Source: Angiostrongylus vasorum
Taxonomy: Eukaryota > Nematoda > Chromadorea > Rhabditida > Metastrongylidae
Reading direction: 5' to 3'
Assembly: GCA_018806985.1 (NCBI GenBank)
Contig: JADANN010000450.1
Location: 738,835-802,834 of the forward strand
Length of the DNA stretch: 64,000 bases
The position numbers were made by a program, and so were the translations under genes. This document shows positions 57,155 to 64,000 of the stretch, piece after piece (the stretch's first letter is position 1; every line of letters begins with the position of its first letter). A model generated the notes under the pieces. It had not been told where the DNA came from and searched no databases. It worked only from the letters and a program-made list of their open reading frames with translations.

Positions 57155-58140
57155 TTGGTTGGCTTCTTGGAAGAGACCGTTACCAATAACATCAATGGGA
57201 AATACCTCCGAGCAACAACGGCTCCCAGCGCCAACTTTCACCAGCACATCTGCGTGCTGTCCATCGTCTACAAGCTATTTGTCCGAGTCATCCCTTACAG
57301 ATATCGAAGAATTACAGAATGTCGAATGAAGGAAATCACATATAAACAAACTGTTTCAGAAGGAATTTTGTACGATGTCCCATACCCATAAGATAGAAGG
57401 ATAATGCTCTCGGCGTTGATCAATCCCTGAGGGATGCGCCATGCATTCGACATAATTAACCATCGTTTCGAGGTGATTGAATGCATATCTGGCCTTTACA
57501 ATGACTCGAGTTGGCCTACCTATACCGGTGTATCGAGCCAGTGATGCTATCCTCTCAGACAAGTCTGGCACCTAGCAACTTTGCAACTATAACTTCACTA
57601 TAGTATAACATTATTATCACCGGTATTAAGGAAAGAATTCTTAATTCCAAACATCATCTCGACACAATTATTTAGTTTCACTTTCGACCACGCAAAGTGA
57701 AAAGCGAATTGGAACAGAATCAGAGTGAAAGCCTGCGACGGGCATGGACTTTGTGGATGAAATCGTTGTCGTAATACTAATCACTAGCCAAGCAGAATAT
57801 TAACCAATTTTAGTAGCACTTCGAAACGTCGGCTTTTAGCACAACCCAAAGAAATTCATGCTCATGAGAAGCACACTGGTTATTGATATCTCATTCACTT
57901 TGCAAAAATTACCGAATGTTCCAGATGTCTCTTTTTTTGAAAGATTATGATGAACAGCATAACTTTAAAGCAGCTTAGGACGAAGAAAGAAAGCTTATAA
58001 TAGCACCGGACATGTTGTAAAGCAGATTAAGAGAATCTGAGTCCGTGAACAACTCTTTAGCTCCGTATTTCTACGCACCGTACTAGAAGGTCAGATGACC
58101 CGACCGTACTCTCTTCATCGATAATCACAACAATGGTTAA
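57155..58140 (+). mobile_element. Heavily decayed RTE-2 fragment with SINE-1 inserted
   Basis: 57240-57330 reads ICVLSIVYKLFVRVI, matching the RT block PICLLFVVYKLFTRVI. After a reverse SINE-1 at 57388-57580 it resumes with DFVDEIVVVILITSQAEY (the FADDIVLIT...SQAER block), PKKFMLMRSTLV, and AYNSTGHVVKQIKRI near 58000. Stops in every frame. The SINE inserted into the older RTE. Confidence 0.65.
57388..57580 (-). repeat. SINE-1 3' portion
   Basis: CCATAAGATAGAAGGATAAT tail, CAATCCCTGAGGGATGCGCC, ATGCATATCTGGCCTTTACA, ending in CAGACAAGTCTGGCACC. The tRNA-like head is absent. Confidence 0.8.
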
Positions 58141-58423
58141 GTCAATTGCACTCATCATCGATAATCTTGACAACAGTATCTTTTAAAATAGCATTAGGGA
58201 AATAAAAAAGGGAGAGCTATTATAATTTCAAGGCACTGCTGGAAGAACTCTACTGCGACAACAACTAGATAGCATCGAAATCGGTTGGGCAAAGCTTTCA
58301 TTCACTGTCATGTGGTTAGTTCCACTACAGCGTTTTCAACTTAACGGTCCTCAGTTACAACGATGACGTGAAGGTTTGTCGAAATGGATATTCCATATAG
58401 GTGCTCACAATCGACTCAGAAAG

Positions 58424-59132
58424 TTTCACTTCACTCCATATCGGTGTGTTCCAATGTGACTTTCGTCAGATGATCTTCCAAAGTTAGTAGGCTAGTGAAG
58501 TAGCCGAAGATGACATTGTAGAGGTATGACCCTCTTCGGTTATCAGTGCAGGTCTTAAGGCCAAGTTCCAGTTCACTCCATATCGGTGTGTTCCAATGTG
58601 ACTTTCCTCAGATGATCTTCCAAAGTTAGTAGGCTAGTGAAGTAGCCGAAGATGACATTGTAGAGGTATGACCCTCTTCGGTTATCAGTGCAGGTCTTAA
58701 GGCCAAGTTCCAGTTCACTCCATATCGGTGTGTTCCAATGTGACTTTCCTCAGATGATCTTCCAAAGTTAGTAGGCTAGTGAAGTAGCCGAAGATGACAT
58801 TGTAGAGGTATGACCCTCTTCGGTTATCAGTGCAGGTCTTAAGGCCAAGTTCCAGTTCACTCCATATCGGTGTGTTCCAATGTGACTTTCCTCAGATGAT
58901 CTTCCAAAGTTAGTAGGCTAGTGAAGTAGCCGAAGATAACATTGTAGAGGTATGACCCTCTTCGGTTATCAGTGGAGGTCTTAAGGCCAAGTTCCAGTTC
59001 ACTCCATATCGGTGTGTTCCAATGTGACTTTCCTCAGATGATCTTCCAAAGTTAGTAGGCTAGTGAATTAGCCGAAGATGACATTGTAGAGGTATGACCC
59101 TCTTCGGTTATCAGTGCAGGTCTTAAGGCCAA
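58424..59132 (-). repeat. 142-bp tandem repeat, five units, RTE-2 derived
   Basis: CACTCCATATCGGTGTG recurs at 58432, 58574, 58716, 58858 and 59000: exactly 142 bases each time, units almost identical. The minus strand of each unit encodes GRSSEESHIGTHRYGVNW in one frame, matching RTE-2 endonuclease (RRTSEERHIGTHGLEWN), and VIFGYFTSLL in another, matching its GDFNAKIG stretch. The array therefore arose by amplifying a piece of a retrotransposon. Confidence 0.92.
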
Positions 59133-59242
59133 CATACATTTACTGCAACTGAGGATCGTCATAGCCACGTTATGAACAGGTCCGAGAGCTCTCACAAGAA
59201 GACCGCCCATTGAAGCACACGTTAAAGACCCTAAGGATTTAC

Positions 59243-59345
59243 AATGTTAGCTTCATATTTACTGCCTATAATTATTTTTCACGGTAGGGTATAATGCGAA
59301 ATACAACCACTATCATGCTGAGATATTTGCAAAACTTGGGCCTAA
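59243..59345 (-). repeat. SINE-3 fragment
   Basis: ATATTTACTGCCTATAATTA, CGGTAGGGTATAATGCGAAA, GCTGAGATATTTGCAAAACT: the 3' part of the family in reverse. Confidence 0.7.
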
Positions 59346-60149
59346 GGCCAGATTCTAGCCCGCGATTATCCGTTCCTATCTATTCGATTACCCTATCTTA
59401 TTCTAAGGATTACTTCATCGGGTAACAAGTCAAGCTGAGATAAGATCTTTACTAGTTGAACATCACTTTGGTAAGATGTATAGGCCGCCATCAAAAAAAT
59501 CTATTAACGGATCTTATTTCTATTACAGCCGCGTATGGAGAAGTCAAGGAAGTCAATATGGAAATCTGATACATCTAACACCACTTTTAAGCATTGAAAG
59601 CAATCTTAGTAAAAATAGATCCACAAGCATATGAACGTCAAGAAACAGAAGAATACAGCTCCATAATATTAGAAATGACTACCGATCCTGTTGAAATCAT
59701 AGGGGAAAAACATCAAACGAACTCGTTCCATCGATAAACACGTCTTGTGAGTAAGTACTGTTCACCTAAGTGATATATTACAACGTTCAGATTTCGAAAT
59801 ACTGAGAAGGGCACGACGTTTCCCATACATAACAAAACCTTAAACACGAATAAGATTCTTTTAAAAATGACTCGAAGTTGCATAACTGGTTGTAATACAT
59901 GTAAAAGTAAAAAAGGAGAGATATTAGGTAGTTCGAGACAGGGTTCTGTACCAAGTAATCATGGAACGTACGCCACATTTCCATGGATAGAATCCCTAGT
60001 CAATATGTGTTACGGTTCACTTTGTTCTATGCTGAATACGATGTCTAAGACTCATATGATTAGCTACCCTTTTCTTCCACTCATTCACATTTTCGATATG
60101 GTCCTACGCCAAATAGCGTTTAAGGGGCCACTATATCAGTTGAAAGTGG
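59346..60149. other. Unassigned stretch
   Basis: No gene or family recognised. The plus ORF 59867-60202 runs into the NR1 copy that follows, so it is not taken as a gene. Confidence 0.35.
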
Positions 60150-60345
60150 TAGTGGCAAATCTCCCTCTGAACCACAAGGGCAGCGACTCCCTGTGGTGGT
60201 GACGAACTGAGGAATGCTTCGGTTGGGCTGACCTCGGGACTCCAGGGAACCACAATGGCTAAACCATCAAGTCTCGGGAGAATGGAAAGCATGCTGGGGT
60301 CTGTACAATGAGTGAAGACGGGCCATCCAAGTATCCAAGTACGTA
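60150..60345 (+). repeat. NR1 repeat, 5'-truncated
   Basis: Starts at GTGGCAAATCTCCCTCTGAA, includes GACTCCCTGTGGTGGTGACG, ends GAAGACGGGCCATCCAAG, TATCCAAGTACG. Confidence 0.82.
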
Positions 60346-60604
60346 TACTAGTTGAAATGGTCCTTCGTGCACACTTTAATGGTATTCCCACTCAGCAGCA
60401 GAACGCATTCCTAGGTATTTAGTAGAGTCTTTGACTGCGGACAACGTTACATGGAATGGCAATGGGACTGAATGTAACTTACAAATCTAAGTGTAAACAG
60501 CACAAGCACCACCATTACGAAAATTGCAAAAAAGAAAAGCACCATCGACCGACGTTGGAAGCGACTAGGACAGTTCCACGAATTCCTTGTCATGAAACAT
60601 TTTG

Positions 60605-60985
60605 ACCTCCCAACGGTTTACCACCTTATCGTGTCTGGGTATTCCTGGATGTCGGAGTGTGACATACGGCGTGGGGATTCACCTCCCAGCAGTGTCTCCC
60701 AAGGTGAGGAATCCGGCGATTCTATTAAAAAAGCCCACCTAAGAGTTAACCAATACCAGGATCCACCACCATCCTGCTATCAAGGTCGCATGCTGGCAAA
60801 TCTCCTGATCCACAAGGGCTGCGACTGCCTGTGGTGGTGAAGACCTGGGGCAGAGTTTAGCCAGGCTGACCTCGGGTCTCCAGGGAGCCACAATGGCTAA
60901 ACCAGCAAAACTCCGAAAAATGGAAATTATGCTGGGGCCCGCACAACCAGTGAAGACAGGTCATGCAGGTCTCCAAGCAGAACAT
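60605..60985 (+). repeat. NR1 repeat copy
   Basis: Full-length forward copy: ACCTCCCAACGGTTTACCAC, GACTGCCTGTGGTGGTGAAG, GGGGCCCGCACAACCAGTGA. Close to family consensus. Confidence 0.88.
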
Positions 60986-60999
60986 TTTCACTATGATGG

Positions 61000-61489
61000 T
61001 TATGTGTGAGAAACATTTTAAGAGACAACGTTACGACGAGAACATTCGCGTTCTGTGTTATTTAATCACAAATTTCAATTTTTTAAAAAGAAACGACACT
61101 TGTTCACATCGTGTTGTTGTCGATTGAGAAACGAATCGATCAGCCACACTACAGCTGATACTTGCAAGGATATAGTCATGAAATCTTCACCAGTACTGAC
61201 AGAGTAAATGTGGACTTTAGGATAAAAGAGAGTGTTAAACAAAACTGTAAAAAAGAAAGGACAAACTATATGGGATAAATAACGCTGCCCTAAGGTTGCA
61301 GATGCTCTAAGGGAAATCACTCTGGCACCAACACTAGAGTGATGTTATCAGCATGCGACAATGAGAGAATGCAGAGTACCAAGAAAGGCCATAGACGCAG
61401 AGGGCGCTCGCCTTCGCCTTTTTCGCGTCGTTTCGGCCGGCCGTGCAGTCCTCTTGTCTTTCAGGTGGTCAGTGGTACTGGTTTGTGCC
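61000..61489. other. Upstream region of EHBP1 with CpG-rich patch
   Basis: About 61400-61450 is CpG-rich (GCGCTCGCCTTCGCC, TTTCGCGTCGTTTCGGCCGG), unlike its AT-rich surroundings, and is followed by CTTTCAG|GTGG. It could be a promoter or a 5' non-coding exon of the EHBP1 gene; this is inference only. Confidence 0.3.
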
Positions 61490-61812
61490 ATAATAAATGT
61501 CTCCTACTCCTTTGGAATGTTGTTATTTCTACTAGATTTAGCTAGAAAGGAGTAACTGTTGTATATCTTTCTCTGACAATAAGAATAGTCGGCGCAAAGG
61601 TGTTTCTATGAAAAGACTCCGGCTAAGAGATAGCTCTTTTTAACTTCATAGTAAATGCCTCTTACCTCGTTAGAATCGTGTTCTTTCTACTAAGTTCAAT
61701 TAGGAAAAAAGTAAATGTAAGTCCTTTTTGGACGATGTGAATAGTCTGCATAGGGATGATGTTCCTATGTAGACTACGGCTAGAAGTAGCTGTTCTTAAT
61801 AGTTTTTCGGAT
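61490..61812 (+). repeat. Diverged tandem duplication, about 160 bp x 2
   Basis: 61493 and 61651 start similar units: TAAATGTCTCCTACTC / TAAATGCCTCTTACCTC, then TTCTACTA, GAATAGTC, TCTATG, GACT, CGGCTA, TAGCT in the same order. Units differ at many positions. Lies directly upstream of the EHBP1 acceptor. Confidence 0.6.
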
Positions 61813-61884
61813 GAAATCTTCAAGTATTGCCTATTCCTTAAGCTCTCATATTGTATAATAAAGTAAGTAGTTGTTTCTTTCTGA

Positions 61885-61891
61885 CTTTCAG
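61885..61891 (+). promoter_or_regulatory. Probable trans-splice acceptor of EHBP1
   Basis: TTCTTTCTGACTTTCAG ends at 61891, leaving an 83-base leader before ATG 61975. Fits the nematode acceptor consensus. Confidence 0.5.
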
Positions 61892-61974
61892 TCGATTCTG
61901 GAGTTTCCGTGTATACGAAAAATGTTTGTCATAAAACGAGTATTGGCAAGGTCTGGGATACTTCCAGAACGGGT

Positions 61975-62114
61975 ATGTCCTCTGTTCTTCGTCGAATACG
62001 ACGAACTAACAAGAAAGCAGCAAAATATCGATTTACTGCTACTCTGGAGGAACTTGTAATTGTTGCTTCTGACATATGGAAACCGAGTACGGTCGTCGTC
62101 TCATTCATGCACAG
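61975..62114 (+). CDS. EH domain-binding protein 1 homologue, first coding exon only
   Basis: From ATG 61975 to donor CACAG|GTGTTG at 62115. The product begins MSSVLRRIRRTNKKAAKYRF and continues TATLEELVIVASDIWKPSTV, VVSFMHR, matching the start of the N-terminal C2-like domain of EHBP1 (human SVWKRLQRVGKHASKFQF pattern). EHBP1 links endocytic EH-domain proteins and Rab8/Rab10 to actin during endocytic recycling. The remaining exons (rest of C2, CH domain, bMERB/coiled coil) were looked for to 64000 and not seen; the first intron holds NR1, SINE-3 and SINE-1 copies, so the gene runs off the right edge. The ATG is chosen because the frame upstream is leader sequence after a good acceptor. Confidence 0.85.
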
Positions 62115-62207
62115 GTGTTGTCCATTTCTTCTATCTTTCTCACAATTTTCTTTAAGCTTTAAACCATAAGATTCATTTCATTATAGTAGTCATAAATTTT
62201 TCTCACA

Positions 62208-62578
62208 TAGATACTTGGATGGCCGTTCCTACTGGCTGTGCGGGGCCCAGCATAATCTCATCACTGTTTCGGAGTTTTGCTGATTTACCCATCGTGGTTT
62301 CCTGAAGTCCCGAGGTAAGCCTGGCCAAAGTCTGTCCCAGGTCTTCACTACCACAGGCAGTTGCAGCCCTTGTGGATCAGAGGGAGATTTCCCACCATGC
62401 GACTTTGACACCAAGACGGTGGTGGATCTTGGTATTGGTTTACGCTTAGCTGGGCTTCCTAATGGGAACGCCGGACACGTTCTCAGCTCTGGAGGCCCTG
62501 CTGAGGGATGATCCCACCACTGCACATCGCAGCACGACATCCTCTAACACCTCCCAGCCACGATGAGCAATAAAACGT
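62208..62578 (-). repeat. NR1 repeat copy in EHBP1 intron
   Basis: Reverse copy: ACTTGGATGGCCGTTCCTAC, GTCTTCACTACCACAGGCAG, CCTCCCAGCCACGATGAGCA. Antisense to the gene. Confidence 0.87.
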
Positions 62579-62754
62579 TGGAAGGAGTCATATATTCAGC
62601 GGTTCAGTCATATGCATTACTCTTATAAATCTAGCTATGCCCTTAATTGTTATTTCATCATATTTTTCTCTCTCCTACTTTGTACTTTTTGCGAGCTTTC
62701 GGTGTGTTTCTGATGTTTTGATGCTGTGAAGAGCTCATTTTTTATATAGTCGTT

Positions 62755-62845
62755 ATGATGCTTCGAGGTATTTGCAAAAAATTGTGACCGCTGGTGTTAG
62801 TGGAGAGGGTCGAACCCGCTATTACCCTTTCCGGGAGCTACCCAT
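62755..62845 (-). repeat. SINE-3 fragment with intact B box
   Basis: Reverse strand reads GGGTAATAGCGGGTTCGACC, CTCTCCAC, a match to the tRNA B box GGTTCGANNCC. It is the best evidence that SINE-3 is tRNA-derived. Confidence 0.75.
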
Positions 62846-63182
62846 TTGTTATACTTTATTGTTATTCAAGACTCATATCCTACTTGTTTTCCAGTTTCTT
62901 TTTGATGCTGTTTTCACATATCTTTCTGGATGGACCATGGGATGTGATTGTAATTTATAGTGCGCGCTGTCAATTTCATCCATACGTCTTCGTAGACCTC
63001 CTTTTTTGGATCCTATTTTTGGATCCAGTGGGCATAAAACTACTCGACGGGTAGTATTACTTGAAAACAACGACAATGTGCCTACTTTTAGAAAGTTGGC
63101 ATAATGCGCTTAAATGATTGCCCCAGACCCACTTTAGATGTAAGGTTAAAATTGGACATATTTAGTCATCTTTTCAGAGGGT
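62846..63182. other. Unassigned intronic stretch
   Basis: Within the presumed first EHBP1 intron. Contains a short direct repeat TTTTTGGATCCTATTTTTGG. No exon recognised. Confidence 0.35.
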
Positions 63183-63335
63183 GGATATCACAGTGGTAGT
63201 GAAATCGGGCATAAAGTGCGCGGTGCTGGTTTATTCCCACTCTGGGCTCACCAGTCTTGTGATCCCTTCGGAGTCCGGAAATTGGTACCGGCCTTGTCCG
63301 GGAAAAGTCAGTCTCTGAAATGTAGGTGGGGACGC
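63183..63335 (+). repeat. SINE-1-like 5' fragment
   Basis: ATCACAGTGGTAGTGAAATC, GGTTTATTCCCACTCTGGGC, CTTCGGAGTCCGGAAATTGG, TACCGGCCTTGTCC in SINE-1 order, diverged. Confidence 0.5.
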
Positions 63336-63689
63336 TATAGCCCGTCTACCCCAGACTCCAAGGAGAATAGACTCGACCATATGACATACAAGATGGAATG
63401 AAAATCCTTAAGCAGAAGCCGAAGCTTCGTTTAAAAGTTGGAAACCTTCATGAATGATGGATGCGAGGAAACGAATCGAATGTGAGAAGTGTTGGGATCT
63501 GCGCAGTAGATTTGAATACGGATCATATATAATAAAAAAAAGTCATGTTTTTATGGCTTCGTAATGCCTCGTATTAGCAAGCAACTTATAGTTGTATTCT
63601 ATGAAGCTAGGCTAAGAATAGGATTAAAATTTGTTGGCTTTGGGTTTGTTTCGTTTACGCCTTGGACGTGGAATGGATCCCCACTCCCA

Positions 63690-63905
63690 CGGCCCACCAA
63701 GCCTTCCATCCCTCCGGAATCAGCAAATTGGTACTAGACTTGTTTGGGAGGATAGCAGCAGTGGCTGGATACATCGGTAGGCCACCCTGAGCCATTGTAA
63801 AGGCCAGATATGCAGTCAATCAACTCCAACGATGTTTAGTGAAGTCGGACTCATCCCTCTGGTATTGATCAACGTTGAGAGCTTTATCCTTTATCCTTTT
63901 ATTGT
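63690..63905 (+). repeat. SINE-1 copy lacking the head
   Basis: CACGGCCCACCAAGCCTTCC, GGGAGGATAGCAGCAGTGGC, GCCAGATATGCAGTCAATCA, ending TTTATCCTTTATCCTTTTAT. The tRNA-like head is missing, which suits 5' truncation. Confidence 0.85.
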
Positions 63906-64000
63906 GTCGCTAAGCACAATTGTTAAGCATAGTGCTTTCGTTAGTTGACTGTCACGTTTTAACCTTTTTCGTACCTAGGCTGGTTTTTCTATAAATACCA

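Noticed and set aside
58424..59132. CRISPR-like array
   Set aside because: Units are contiguous with no variable spacers, and the host is eukaryotic; it is a minisatellite.
61339..61545. Plus-strand Arg-rich ORF (STKKGHRRRGRSPSPFSRRF)
   Set aside because: Driven by the CpG-rich patch; no homology recognised and it competes with an equally open second frame.

Overview
Eukaryotic DNA, most likely from a parasitic clade V (strongylid, hookworm-like) nematode. The coding signals are short exons with compact GT/AG introns. Coding starts lie just downstream of TTTCAG-type acceptors, as expected for spliced-leader trans-splicing. The rps-4, LRPAP1/RAP, EHBP1, TruB and SH2-kinase homologues read as worm proteins. 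The species is inferred from these features, not shown.

Host genes, left to right: a TruB-family pseudouridine synthase (minus, 411-1918, running off the left edge); the complete four-exon ribosomal protein S4 gene (minus, 2271-5578) just upstream of it on the same strand, possibly in one operon; unassigned candidate exons at 7.5-8.7 kb; an SH2 plus tyrosine-kinase gene spread over about 17 kb (minus, 16063-32850), its introns swollen by retrotransposons; an unidentified plus-strand exon chain at 41.48-41.93 kb; an unidentified plus-strand gene ending at 47515 with a poly(A) signal; a complete eight-exon receptor-associated protein (LRPAP1) gene (minus, 51981-54893) ending in an HLEL ER-retrieval-like tail; and the first coding exon of EHBP1 (plus, 61975-62114), which continues beyond the right edge.

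Much of the rest is repeats. Two RTE-clade non-LTR retrotransposon families are present: RTE-1 at about 17.6-21.0, 27.8-30.8 and 42.1-45.2 kb, and RTE-2 at about 9.5-13.8 and 21.6-25.0 kb plus fragments at 39.4 and 57.2-58.1 kb. A short family (called NR1 here, about 15 copies) consists of the RTE-1 5' leader joined directly to the RTE-1 3' hairpin tail. Two tRNA-derived SINE-like families (SINE-1 and SINE-3) are scattered throughout. A 3.15 kb block holding the end of a Penelope-like element with a GIY-YIG domain is duplicated at 36.24-39.39 and 48.13-51.28 kb. A mariner transposase pseudogene lies at about 40.1-41.0 kb, and a 142-bp tandem repeat at 58.42-59.13 kb is itself derived from the RTE-2 endonuclease region.

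The most unusual observations are the RTE-1 to NR1 parasite pair with its shared hairpin, the RTE-derived minisatellite, the TruB homologue whose catalytic Asp is Glu, and a recurrent hammerhead-like CTGANGA-13 nt-GAAAC motif. No CRISPR array, rRNA or convincing functional tRNA gene was seen. All splice models were read by eye and need transcript support.
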